Positions 52,371-60,621 of a DNA stretch of 64,000 nt are shown piece after piece. The notes beneath the pieces were generated by a model. The model ran no database searches and was not told where the DNA came from. It saw only the letters and a program-made list of their open reading frames with translations. Source of the stretch: Candidatus Obscuribacterales bacterium (GTDB lineage Bacteria; Cyanobacteriota; Vampirovibrionia; Obscuribacterales; Obscuribacteraceae); contig JAGVKB010000118.1 of assembly GCA_020050835.1 (NCBI GenBank), positions 22,999 through 86,998 of the forward strand, written 5' to 3'. The first letter of the stretch is position 1. Each line of letters begins with the position of its first letter. Position numbers and translations under genes: made by a program.

Positions 52371-53104
52371 GCCTTGGTTCCGACCTGCATCGCTACCGAG
52401 CCGAGCGCTAATTGAGCCAGCTGAATCTCTTTCAAACCAGCCTCGGCCAACATGGAAATCAGCTCTTCCGGGCGAGCAAATGCTTTGGCCGACTCCGGCA
52501 GGTACGTGTATGCCTGCTTGTCCTTTTGAATTATCGCTCCAATCAAAGGGACAATCCGACCAAAATAAAATTTGAATGCCGGCGTAAAGAGAGGCAGGCG
52601 CGGGTGTCCGACATCCAGGTTGATTACCCGACCACCCGGCTTGACAACGCGCGCCATTTCAGAGAGCCCACGTTGCAAATCAGTCAAATTTCGCAAGCCG
52701 AAACTAATAATGGCGCCGTCGAAACTGTTGTCCGGAAAAGGCAATGCTTGCGCATCGCCTTGTACCCATTCCAGGCGTGAGGCGATGGTTGAGCATTCCT
52801 GAGCCTTGAGCCCGCGGGCAGAGGCGACAGCCAACATATTGCCTGAAAAATCCAGTCCGGTCACCTTGCCGGCGGCCTCCAATTCGGATGCTATCTGCAA
52901 GGCGAGGTCTCCGGTGCCGCAGCAAACGTCCAGATAGCTGCCCGCTGGTCTTAAGCCCAAAGCTTTTACGGCTGCCCTTTTCCATCGCCGGTGCAGGCCG
53001 AGGCTGATGACGTCATTGGTCAGATCGTAACGGCCGGCTATCCGCTCAAACTGATTATGTACGTAGCTATTTTTCTCTTGGCTGGTGGGAAGCCTGAAAG
53101 TCAT
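52367..53104 (-). CDS. ubiE: UbiE/MenG demethylquinone methyltransferase
   Basis: 245 residues. SAM-dependent methyltransferase of quinone biosynthesis: opening VHNQFERIAGRYDLTNDVISLGLHRRW (key element ...IAGRYDLTND), SAM-binding LDVCCGTGDLALQIA, VQGDAQALPFPDNSFDGAIISFGLRN and SEMARVVKPGGRVINLD. Methylates demethylmenaquinone (and/or the ubiquinone precursor); which quinone is used is not visible. TAATG overlap with secG upstream and ATGA with lpxB downstream. Confidence 0.95.
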   Translation of the reverse strand: MTFRLPTSQEKNSYVHNQFERIAGRYDLTNDVISLGLHRRWKRAAVKALGLRPAGSYLDVCCGTGDLALQIASELEAAGKVTGLDFSGNMLAVASARGLKAQECSTIASRLEWVQGDAQALPFPDNSFDGAIISFGLRNLTDLQRGLSEMARVVKPGGRVINLDVGHPRLPLFTPAFKFYFGRIVPLIGAIIQKDKQAYTYLPESAKAFARPEELISMLAEAGLKEIQLAQLALGSVAMQVGTKA

Positions 53105-53340
53105 TACGGCCTAATGATTCCGAAACCCAAAACGGCGCAAATCGTCAGGAAAAGCAAGGCGATTGTCCAAGTAAGGCGATCGAGACCCGCTTCGGCACCA
53201 CGTTTGCCGGTAAAGAGCGTTGCTGTTCCGCCGATTCCGCCCATGCCCTCACCTTTAGGAGCATGCAGGAGAATCATCCCGATCAGCATTATGGCCAATA
53301 GAGCTTCCGCGACTAAACACACGATGTAGGCTGTATGCAT
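53104..53340 (-). CDS. secG: Protein translocase subunit SecG
   Basis: 78 residues with two transmembrane helices (LVAEALLAIMLIGMILLHA and LTWTIALLFLTICAVLGFG) and the conserved loop KGEGMGGIGGTATLFTGKRG. Part of SecYEG. First gene of the secG-ubiE-lpxB-exporter unit. GAGGAAG sits just before the ATG. Confidence 0.95.
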   Translation of the reverse strand: MHTAYIVCLVAEALLAIMLIGMILLHAPKGEGMGGIGGTATLFTGKRGAEAGLDRLTWTIALLFLTICAVLGFGIIRP

Positions 53341-53778
53341 GCCCTTCCTCGCTTACGACAGGCTGGCGCGAACAAAAATTTTTTGATTCGACAGGCATTA
53401 TAACTGATGTCGTTCGACTATTCCTTGGCAATTAGTCAGCTCGGTTAAGGTTGGCTCGGTGCCTCGAGCATCTCGCCGGCAAATCGCTCCCAGCGCAGAC
53501 TGCTTACGCCTTTGCCGGCGCTGGCACAAGCAGTCTGCCCGTCGAGAGCCCAGACTCCTGGTATGTCAAATTTTGCTGGCAGAAAGTTCTTCTTCGATGC
53601 GAAAAAAATGAAATAATTCTCTTGAGCCGGAGTGAAAAGATGTTAAGAGCCGGGCATATTGGTGGCGGCGGGCTTTGCCGGTTGTCACGTCGCCCGCGAT
53701 CAAGCGCTTCCGGCAAATTGGCTCAAAATGGTGCATTGGCGGGTTAGAAAACGCTTTCAAGAGGAGCTCTAGCGACCG
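53341..53778. other. Intergenic region between secG and the TonB-like gene
   Basis: About 440 bases between divergent genes. No credible ORF and no tRNA or SRP RNA recognised. Minus-strand TATAAT (53402-53397) lies about 57 bases before secG and may be its -10; no matching -35 is evident. GAGGAG before 53779 is a loose ribosome-binding site for the TonB-like gene. Confidence 0.5.
53397..53402 (-). promoter_or_regulatory. Candidate -10 box of the secG operon
   Basis: Perfect TATAAT on the minus strand, about 57 bases before the secG ATG. I see no convincing -35 hexamer at 16-18 bases, so this is weak evidence. Confidence 0.3.
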
Positions 53779-54792
53779 ATGTCTTTGTCGATGATGCAGG
53801 AAGCCGTTAGGATAACGGACCGGTTCTATGGCGTCCGGGACACCGACTCTATTGAGCGTCAAGGTCGGCTCCAAAACTCGATAGTTCTTGTTTTTATCTT
53901 CCATATGATGCTGGTAATCGCATTTATCAAGCTGCAGGAGTACGATGTGGCGCATCCGCGCATTATCAGGGATGTTGACGTCAGCTTCGAATTTACGCCG
54001 CCGCCGCCCGAGCCGCCACCCAAGCCGGTTGAGCTGCCCAAAGCGTTGTCATTGACTGCTGGCGAGAATCCCAACCCCGGCTCTGAAGCTGCTCCATCGC
54101 CGGTAGCGACGCCAGAGCCGACGATGCCTGCCGTCAAGGCTCCGAAAGTCACTGAGCAACCGACGATGGTGCCGGCCAAGCCGGTGCCTTCGCGCAAAAC
54201 AACTCTGGCGGCGCCGGTCGCCGTCACGCCGACCAATATCGTCAAGTCTGATATCGGGCAGCAGATTCCCAAACAAGCTCCAGCTCCACCTCCGGTTCCG
54301 ACCGTGGCGGGACCGACGGCGACTCAACCTCTTTCGGGTACCGACACTCAGGGCGGACTGCCCAACGGGCAGGAAGCCGGTACCGGCGCCGGCGGACAGG
54401 GACAGGGCGGCACAGGCACCGGAGCCGGTGGCTTGGGTGCCGGCACCGGCGATGGCACGGCCGGTGGAGTGCCGATCGCCACGCGCTTGCCGGCTACAGT
54501 CGGCCGGGCGATGGGTAATATCGCTCCTTATCGCAAGGATATGCTGATGCGCCTGGCCCAGAATTGGCACCCGAAGAAGACGTACGAGGACCTGACGGTG
54601 CTAATTACGCTCGATCACGATGGGAAGTTGGTCGGCGGTGAAATTTTCCAGAGCTCCGGCAGCAAGAAGGCTGACAAGGAGGCGCTTGCGGCCGTCGAAG
54701 CAACCGAGTTCGCGGCGCTTCCTGATTGGTATAAGGGAGAGACGCTCACATTCAAGATTCAATTGAGCAAGGTGGAGGCCTTAAACCAGTGA
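53779..54792 (+). CDS. TonB-like energy-transducing protein
   Basis: 337 residues. One N-terminal transmembrane helix (~residues 33-52, SIVLVFIFHMMLVIAFI), a long Pro-rich linker (FTPPPPEPPPKPVELP) and Gly/Thr/Gln-rich periplasmic region (residues ~180-235), and a C-terminal TonB-type domain (~245-337; YRKDMLMRLAQNWHPKKTYEDL, TVLITLDHDGKLVGGEIFQSSG). The long Gly-rich spacer suits crossing the periplasm. No ExbB/ExbD is adjacent, so it may be TonB-like without that motor. The next gene overlaps by four bases. Confidence 0.87.
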   Translation: MSLSMMQEAVRITDRFYGVRDTDSIERQGRLQNSIVLVFIFHMMLVIAFIKLQEYDVAHPRIIRDVDVSFEFTPPPPEPPPKPVELPKALSLTAGENPNPGSEAAPSPVATPEPTMPAVKAPKVTEQPTMVPAKPVPSRKTTLAAPVAVTPTNIVKSDIGQQIPKQAPAPPPVPTVAGPTATQPLSGTDTQGGLPNGQEAGTGAGGQGQGGTGTGAGGLGAGTGDGTAGGVPIATRLPATVGRAMGNIAPYRKDMLMRLAQNWHPKKTYEDLTVLITLDHDGKLVGGEIFQSSGSKKADKEALAAVEATEFAALPDWYKGETLTFKIQLSKVEALNQ

Positions 54793-57362
54793 CATACCAA
54801 GCAGCTCTTAGTCTTTCTGAAGAGGCCCAGCAGCCTTTCCTTCAGAAGTTGGTAGGCGGCATAGTCGGATTCTTCAACTGTCTTGCCATACGCTTGATTG
54901 CCATTTTTCTGGTAGGGTCCGGGTTGATGGCCACGGCTTCCGATTTCGTTTATCCGAAACTTATGACCGGATTTGCCAATCATTTAGTAGTCGAGCTTGC
55001 CGAAGACTCCAAGAAGAAACCACCCACGCCTGCCCGCATTATTCAACTGATGAACCAGTACAACCTGTCCTGGTTTTATGTCACCACCGCTGATGCCAAA
55101 GTAGTAGCTGCCACCAAGCCTTATGCTCCCGATTTGACGAAGTATGATTCGACTCCGCGCGAAATCGACTGGAAGAGTAAGCACTATTACGAAGCGGTTT
55201 CGCATATTACCGACGATCAGATCCTGCACATCGGTTTTTATGCCGGGCCGACAATCTTGCCAAGTTTGACCACCGGATTGCTGGCTGTTAACGTGCCGAT
55301 CTCGCTGGGCTGTCTGCTGCTGTTCACGGGCGGACTGTTGATCGTCACCGCAGTCATGCTGCAGGTCTGGGTAAGTAAACCGCTTGCTCATCTGTCTCGG
55401 GCTTGCTATTCACTATTGCTCGCACGTGAAGCGTACTCCCATCTGACCGGGGGCGGGCTGAAAGTTCCAGGCGCCGTTACCGAAGTGCAAAATGTGAGCA
55501 AAGGGTTGAGGGATATTCGCCGGCAGTACGATGACGCGGTGGCTGCTCGTGCCGCGAAAGAAGAGGAGCTCAAGCGCCAGAAATCAGAGCATGAGGAGGA
55601 GAAGAGCTTCATCTCGAAATCCTACGAGGAGCAGCTTGCCACCACTCAGGAGAAGCTGACCGAGCTGCACACCAAGGAAGCCGAAGAAGAATTCCTCAAC
55701 GCGCTCAGCCGCGAGCTGGACAACCTCAAGTCGAGCAAGCAGGTCTATCATCGCGTGCTCGAGAAGCTTAACGACAAGTATCCAACTAGTATCATATTTG
55801 GTGCATTCTACAAGATCAACAAGAGTTTGGAATCAACGCTCGAAGCTTGGTTGGGATTTGACGAGCGCTCGGTTCAATCGCTGCGCAAGTTGGACCATTT
55901 GAGCATCTCCCGCCAGATCTTCAGCACCGGCACTCCTCAAATGATCGGGCCGCAAGCGATGCGTGACTTCGGCTTCCAACAGATAGCGCAAACCAACTCG
56001 ATCAGGAGCATCGCTTACCTGCCCGTGCGTTTCCAGAATCGCAATCTAGGCATGTTGGCCTTCTATTTCGTGCAAGAAGGGCAGGTGGTCCAGGAGCGTC
56101 TTCGTGTTTTGCGTAACGTAGTCGACCTGGCCTCGCGATCGCTCTATCAAGTCGTACTCTACGAAGAGGAGACCGAAGCTGCTCGCACCGACCCGATGAC
56201 CGGGCTGCGCAACAAGAAGTTTTTCTACGAAATCATGCCGCAAATTTTTGAGCGGGCGGCAGTGAATCCTGAACAGAATCCGGTTTCGATTATCATGATC
56301 GACGGCGATCATTTCAAATCGGTTAATGACACTTATGGGCACCAGGTCGGCGATCAGATGCTGCAGGAGCTCGCCAAGACGATTAGAACCTGTGTTCGCA
56401 CAGCCGAGACGGCTGAAAAGTCAGCGGCACCTGGTGATTATCTGATCCGCTACGGCGGCGAAGAGTTCGTGGTTCTGATGGAATGTACTGATTCTAAGCG
56501 CTCGATGGCCGTGGCTGAACGAATCAGGCAGGCAGTGGAGAGCAAGAGCGATTGGCCAGGCGGAATTGCGCGCTGGACTATCTCTTTGGGAGTATCAACC
56601 TATCCGGTAGACGGCAAGAGCGCGGACGACTTGATGGAGAAGGCCGATACCGCCCTCTATTACGTGAAAGAAGAGCTCGGCCGAAACAAAGTCTGTCACA
56701 CTCAGCAGGTTCCGCGTGCATTCAAATCCAAAAAGAAAGCGGCGGCGATCGGAGGCGAGCTTGGTGTATTCGATGCGGCCGGGCTGCTGCAGTCGATTGC
56801 TACCAGCCAGAAGACTGGCGTGCTGACCGTTCAAAGTATTGACGGCAAGAACTTGTGGATGCTCTGGGAGATGGGCAAACCGATTCAAGCCAGGCTCGGC
56901 AAGCAGATGGGCAATGCTGCCATCACGGAGTTCCTCGTCACCTTCGAAGACGGCAGCTTCAACTTTCAGGAGCGCGCCCAAGGTGGCCGCGACACCAAGT
57001 TGCCGATGCTGGAGCCTAGCTACAACGTTACTCGGCCATTGGACAGCTGTCTGATGAATTCGGCTCTGGCAGTAGACAACTTCAATGTCGCCAAGACGAT
57101 CGTTTCCACCACCGAGATTTTCATCCGCTCCGTTGCCCAGGACGAGTTCAATGATAAGTGGAACGCTCTAGGGCAGCTGGAAGATCCACCTTCGCCCGAT
57201 GAGTTCAATGCGATGACCGAGGTGGTCAAGCGAGCCGACGGCAATACCAAGTTGACTCAAATCTTCAAGCAGCTGGAGCAGCAGTCGATGCCGACCCACT
57301 TGATGTGGCGCGGCGCCGCGCTTTTGATTCAGTACAATCTGGTGCAGACCAAGCCGGCATGA
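54789..57362 (+). CDS. Diguanylate cyclase with periplasmic sensor and DUF4388 domain
   Basis: 857 residues, GTG start overlapping the TonB-like gene by four bases. Two transmembrane helices (~36-56 and ~175-200) flank a ~120-residue periplasmic sensor; a HAMP-like segment, a coiled coil (~240-310), a GAF-like region (~320-450), then GGDEF (~455-640) with active site GGEEF at 556-560. The inhibitory I-site (RxxD five residues before) reads APGD, so product inhibition is probably absent. A C-terminal DUF4388/PATAN domain (GELGVFDAAGLLQSIATSQKTG) follows to ~780. Makes c-di-GMP; coupling to the TonB-like protein suggests a shared envelope signal. Confidence 0.92.
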   Translation: MTYQAALSLSEEAQQPFLQKLVGGIVGFFNCLAIRLIAIFLVGSGLMATASDFVYPKLMTGFANHLVVELAEDSKKKPPTPARIIQLMNQYNLSWFYVTTADAKVVAATKPYAPDLTKYDSTPREIDWKSKHYYEAVSHITDDQILHIGFYAGPTILPSLTTGLLAVNVPISLGCLLLFTGGLLIVTAVMLQVWVSKPLAHLSRACYSLLLAREAYSHLTGGGLKVPGAVTEVQNVSKGLRDIRRQYDDAVAARAAKEEELKRQKSEHEEEKSFISKSYEEQLATTQEKLTELHTKEAEEEFLNALSRELDNLKSSKQVYHRVLEKLNDKYPTSIIFGAFYKINKSLESTLEAWLGFDERSVQSLRKLDHLSISRQIFSTGTPQMIGPQAMRDFGFQQIAQTNSIRSIAYLPVRFQNRNLGMLAFYFVQEGQVVQERLRVLRNVVDLASRSLYQVVLYEEETEAARTDPMTGLRNKKFFYEIMPQIFERAAVNPEQNPVSIIMIDGDHFKSVNDTYGHQVGDQMLQELAKTIRTCVRTAETAEKSAAPGDYLIRYGGEEFVVLMECTDSKRSMAVAERIRQAVESKSDWPGGIARWTISLGVSTYPVDGKSADDLMEKADTALYYVKEELGRNKVCHTQQVPRAFKSKKKAAAIGGELGVFDAAGLLQSIATSQKTGVLTVQSIDGKNLWMLWEMGKPIQARLGKQMGNAAITEFLVTFEDGSFNFQERAQGGRDTKLPMLEPSYNVTRPLDSCLMNSALAVDNFNVAKTIVSTTEIFIRSVAQDEFNDKWNALGQLEDPPSPDEFNAMTEVVKRADGNTKLTQIFKQLEQQSMPTHLMWRGAALLIQYNLVQTKPA

Positions 57363-57412
57363 AATGAACGGCTAAGCCCAAGCCGCCCGGAGCTCAAATC
57401 GCCAGAGCGGTG

Positions 57413-57850
57413 CTAAGCAGTCGGTTGCGGCTCGGCTCTGTCTAGAAACTTTTGTAGAATGATCGCCGCCGATTGGCGATCGACGAGATCTTTGTTGTGA
57501 CCGGTTTTGACACCTTGCAAAGTCAGTGTCCTGATCGCCGAGACGGTGCTCAATCGCTCATCTTCATAAACAATTGGAAAGCCGGATGCGCGGGCCAGTT
57601 TGCGGCAAAACGCCTGAACCTTTTGCGCCTGCTCCCCGATGCTGCCGTCCATGTTCTTGGGCAGACCGACAACTATTTCTACCGCTCCGTGCCGTCTGGC
57701 CATCTCAGTGACGGCGTAGATATCGGCCCGCATGTTCTTTCTTTCAATTGTCTCCAGACCGGCGGCCGTGATACCAAGCGGATCTGAGATGGCCACGCCG
57801 ATTCGTTTGTCTCCGATATCAAGACCGATAATTCGAGGTTTCTGTGTCAT
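57413..57850 (-). CDS. ruvX: Putative Holliday junction resolvase / pre-16S rRNA nuclease RuvX (YqgF)
   Basis: 145 residues, RNase H-like fold. IIGLDIGDKRIGVAISDPLG at the start carries the first catalytic Asp; IVVGLPKNMDGSIGEQAQKV and VYEDERLSTVSA hold the others, with DRQSAAIILQKFL at the end. In E. coli the protein processes the 5' end of pre-16S rRNA. Divergent from sixA with a 40-base gap. Confidence 0.95.
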   Translation of the reverse strand: MTQKPRIIGLDIGDKRIGVAISDPLGITAAGLETIERKNMRADIYAVTEMARRHGAVEIVVGLPKNMDGSIGEQAQKVQAFCRKLARASGFPIVYEDERLSTVSAIRTLTLQGVKTGHNKDLVDRQSAAIILQKFLDRAEPQPTA

Positions 57851-57890
57851 AGAAAGATCTTACTACCTCAAAGCTGTACAATAGTCACCC

Positions 57891-58397
57891 ATGAAACTGT
57901 ATCTTGTTCGGCACGGAATCGCCTCCGACCAGATTGGTGGAGCGATTAGATACGACGCGCAGCGCCCGCTCACCGACGAGGGTAAGACGGAGACGACCGC
58001 CGTTGCCACCGGCTTGAAGCAGCTTGGAATCGCACCGGATGTGATTTTGACCAGTCCACTGGTGCGTGCCCATCAGACCGCGGAGATTTTGGGCAATGTC
58101 TTGCAGTCGAAGAACGGCTTGCGCGTAGTCGATGCCTTGGCTCCGGCCGGCAATCTCAATGACATCTACAAAGTGCTCAAGGATTTCGAGCGCGCCAGCG
58201 AAGTGTTCATGGTAGGGCACGAGCCGGACGTGGGAAGAATTGTAGCGACGCTACTTTGGGCCGGCCCTGAGCTGGAGATCAGCTTCAAGAAAGCGGCCGT
58301 TTGCCGAGTCGATATCACGAGCGTTCCGCCCAATCAGCCCGGCACTCTCGAGTGGTTTATCACCCCCAAGATAGCCAAGCAGTTGCAGGCCGTTTAG
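57891..58397 (+). CDS. sixA: Phosphohistidine phosphatase SixA
   Basis: 168 residues. Histidine phosphatase fold: KLYLVRHGIASDQIGG with RHG catalytic motif, RPLTDEGKTETTAVATGLK, ILTSPLVRAHQTAEIL and VFMVGHEPDVGRIV (second His). SixA dephosphorylates histidine-containing phosphotransfer domains. The ATG is only about eight bases after a TACAAT, so a short or leaderless transcript is possible. Its partner histidine kinase is not evident, though one is at 29193. Confidence 0.93.
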   Translation: MKLYLVRHGIASDQIGGAIRYDAQRPLTDEGKTETTAVATGLKQLGIAPDVILTSPLVRAHQTAEILGNVLQSKNGLRVVDALAPAGNLNDIYKVLKDFERASEVFMVGHEPDVGRIVATLLWAGPELEISFKKAAVCRVDITSVPPNQPGTLEWFITPKIAKQLQAV

Positions 58398-58510
58398 TTC
58401 ATCTCTGCTTGAGATTGCAGTTTGAGCGATCGCCTGTGAGCGGCCGTCTTTTGGGCAATCGAGACGGCAGGCAGTCCGATCCGTTGCCTTTTGCTCGCTT
58501 CGACCGGTTG

Positions 58511-59014
58511 CTATTGGTAGCGCAATCCGTTGTAGTCGATCCAGCCGCCCTCGTGCCTGGGTGTATCGGTGTGGTGTGTCCAGTGGATTACTCCGCCTTT
58601 TTCAGTCCAGATATATTCACCATGTATGCGCACCCAGTCGCCTTTGTTGAGCGGCACTCTTGGTGCCATTTTGGTGTCATGAGCGATCAAAACGGTAGTG
58701 CCGTTGGCAAGACCGATCAAGAATCGTTGATGTGGCAGGCCTTCCGTATCGTCTCTGAGCAGCTTGTACACCTGCGCATCGATAGTGACTTCGACGCGTT
58801 TCAACCCTTGTTGTTGCGCTTCAAGAACCTCGGACTGTCCGGGATATGCTCTTGTGTCTACTGAGGACATATTCTGCGAGCTGCAGGAAGAAAGTGGCAG
58901 CAAGAGCAACAGCCAGGCAAAGCCGGTCCGCACTAAATTGCGTTGAAGTCGCCGGCGCGATTCGCTCGTGCGAGCTGTTAAGAGGCGGTGTAGTCCACTT
59001 TTCAAATCGGGCAT
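58511..59014 (-). CDS. DUF3465 lipoprotein
   Basis: 167 residues. Basic N-terminus, hydrophobic stretch TGFAWLLLLLPLSSC with a lipobox-like LSSC, then a beta-rich domain (RVEVTIDAQVYKLLRDD, HQRFLIGLANGTTVLIAHDTKM, WVRIHGEYIWTEKGGVIHWTH) matching DUF3465, which often ends HTDTP-H--GWI. The basic leader of ~28 residues is longer than usual; a later start would need checking. Expected at the periplasmic face of a membrane; function unknown. Confidence 0.85.
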   Translation of the reverse strand: MPDLKSGLHRLLTARTSESRRRLQRNLVRTGFAWLLLLLPLSSCSSQNMSSVDTRAYPGQSEVLEAQQQGLKRVEVTIDAQVYKLLRDDTEGLPHQRFLIGLANGTTVLIAHDTKMAPRVPLNKGDWVRIHGEYIWTEKGGVIHWTHHTDTPRHEGGWIDYNGLRYQ

Positions 59015-59130
59015 CCCAGGCAGTTAGCCTGTATTATGGTCAAATTCTCTCGGTTCGGGAAGCCCGGCGGTGCGGTTTCCCCTAATTACGCGATTGGAAA
59101 TCGCCATCGGCGTCCAACTGTCAGACTGAG

Positions 59131-59149
59131 AGCGCTTTGCGCTTATAAT
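59131..59149 (+). promoter_or_regulatory. Candidate -10 box with adjacent inverted repeat
   Basis: Perfect TATAAT at 59144-59149, about 47 bases before the ATG at 59197, with AGCGC-ttt-GCGCT (59131-59143) directly upstream in the spacer, where a repressor could bind. No good -35 is seen (TCAGAC at 59121-59126). Confidence 0.35.
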
Positions 59150-59196
59150 AAACTACAGTTAGGTCTGCGGTTAACGGCAAGGTTTGTTGGTTTACG

Positions 59197-60270
59197 ATGA
59201 TCGCTTCGTCAATCTATCTTTCGGGCAGCACCATTGAAGCGGTCAATCCGGTGGCTGCAATCGCTGAACCAGATTGGCGTTCACTGGCGATGACGAAGCT
59301 TCAAAGAAGCGGATTGACAGTCGTCAATCCTTTGCAATTGACCTGGTCTGCCGGCGAATTGGACGAGGGGGGGGAGCGGCAGGTGCGCCGGGCGCTCGAG
59401 TTGATCGATGAGAGCGACGCCATCCTGGCTAATTTACTGCGACCGAGCTACGGCACGGCCATGGAGATCTTTTACGCGCACAGACGGGGCAAGGTGGTGA
59501 CCGTAGTAGGGCAGACTCCTTTCAGCCCTTGGGTTCTCTCGCATTCGCAAGCCCGGTTTCAGGACATCAATCATGCGCTCGATTACCTGATTGATGAGCC
59601 GCCGCAATTCGACCTGATTAGTTGGGCGCTCCGCTATGAGGGAGTTTTGGCCGAGCGCTACGAGCAGCTGCCACCGGCCGGCGAGCCGGACTATCAGTTT
59701 TTAGGCGGAGATCTGCCCGTGCTCGTATTAGCTCCTCATGCAACAGCCTTTTTCAGAGAAGGGGAGTTTCAAAATGCCGAGTCCTTCAGCGGCGCCGCGA
59801 CTGCTTTGTTGCACCGCCAAGCGCGTTGCCACGCCTTGATGAGCTACTATTGCTGTGTGGCCGATCCGCTTACATATCTTGAGACGCCGATGGTAAGAGC
59901 GTTGGCCGACATTGTCAAAGCGGGACAGGTAGGTCTTGTCATGATAGTCCTCGGCTCGCAGCGGCACGAATCTTCTGGCTTGCAAGTTGAGGCGCTGGCA
60001 AGCGATCAGGTTTTGGGTGACGAGCTGGCTTCGCGCTTAAGGCTTCGCTTGTCGGCGCTCGAGCCGATTACAAGCGACCGCAGTGAGCGCGCGCCGGAGC
60101 CGCTTTTGCGCTTTATCGCCTACGAACTGGGCGTGCCGGTGCTGGCACTTAGAATGCACAAGCGGTATCGCATGCCGAGACTTCAGCCGGAGCCGTTTGG
60201 TCAGATCGTCGCGCTTGTCAAGGAATTTATTGAAGAGACCGGTCTCGAATTCCTGCGGAGCGCCTCTTAA
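59197..60270 (+). CDS. Fusion of deoxyribosyltransferase-like and N-formylglutamate-amidohydrolase-like domains
   Basis: 357 residues. N-terminal part (~1-135): IYLSGST, VNPLQLTW, LIDESDAILANLLRPSYGTAMEIFYAHRRGK, in which the Asp-x-Ser-Asp and GTxxE-A elements match nucleoside 2-deoxyribosyltransferase-like proteins, with the Glu as nucleophile. C-terminal part (~165-345): LPVLVLAPHATAFFREGEFQNAE, GAATALLHRQARCHALMSYY, then VIVLGSQRHESSGLQVEAL, which resembles N-formylglutamate amidohydrolase folds with a PH--- motif. Neither catalytic activity is assured. CutA gene follows by three bases. Confidence 0.6.
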   Translation: MIASSIYLSGSTIEAVNPVAAIAEPDWRSLAMTKLQRSGLTVVNPLQLTWSAGELDEGGERQVRRALELIDESDAILANLLRPSYGTAMEIFYAHRRGKVVTVVGQTPFSPWVLSHSQARFQDINHALDYLIDEPPQFDLISWALRYEGVLAERYEQLPPAGEPDYQFLGGDLPVLVLAPHATAFFREGEFQNAESFSGAATALLHRQARCHALMSYYCCVADPLTYLETPMVRALADIVKAGQVGLVMIVLGSQRHESSGLQVEALASDQVLGDELASRLRLRLSALEPITSDRSERAPEPLLRFIAYELGVPVLALRMHKRYRMPRLQPEPFGQIVALVKEFIEETGLEFLRSAS

Positions 60271-60273
60271 GTC

Positions 60274-60597
60274 ATGTCGCACGAGCTGATCGTTCTGGTA
60301 ACCTGTCCGGCTTCCGAGTCCGAGCGAATCGCTCGTTGCCTCGTAGACGAACGGCTGGCGGCCTGCGTCAATATCGTGCCGGCAGTGACTTCAGTCTTTC
60401 GCTGGCAGGGAAAAGTGTCGACCGAGTCAGAGCATCTGCTTGTTATCAAGAGCAATCAAGCAGAATGGTCCGCACTCGAGCTTAGGACAAAAGCGCTTCA
60501 TACTTACGATACGCCGGAGATTTTGTGCTTGGCCGTTGAGGATGGTTACAAACCATATCTCGAGTGGCTAAATTCATCGGTCGGGCAGGGAAAGTAG
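60274..60597 (+). CDS. cutA: Divalent cation tolerance protein CutA
   Basis: 107 residues. Starts LIVLVTCPASESERIARCLVDERLAACVNIVP (motif elements VTCP and LAACVNIVP), then SVFRWQGKVSTESEHLLVIKS, and ends EILCLAVEDGYKPYLEWL. Forms trimers that resemble PII signalling proteins; linked to copper tolerance in E. coli. Three bases after the preceding gene. A Ser/Gly/Lys tail ends the protein. Confidence 0.95.
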   Translation: MSHELIVLVTCPASESERIARCLVDERLAACVNIVPAVTSVFRWQGKVSTESEHLLVIKSNQAEWSALELRTKALHTYDTPEILCLAVEDGYKPYLEWLNSSVGQGK

Positions 60598-60621
60598 GGT
60601 CACTCAAAGAGGTGGAATTCG

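Noticed and set aside
53341..53778. Possible tRNA or 4.5S RNA next to secG, as in some genomes
   Set aside because: I could not find cloverleaf elements or the SRP loop motif on either strand.
54340..54480. Gly/Thr/Gln-rich repeats in the TonB-like gene as a possible DNA repeat array
   Set aside because: Protein-level low complexity within an intact frame; no regular DNA unit or spacers, so not CRISPR or a tandem repeat locus.
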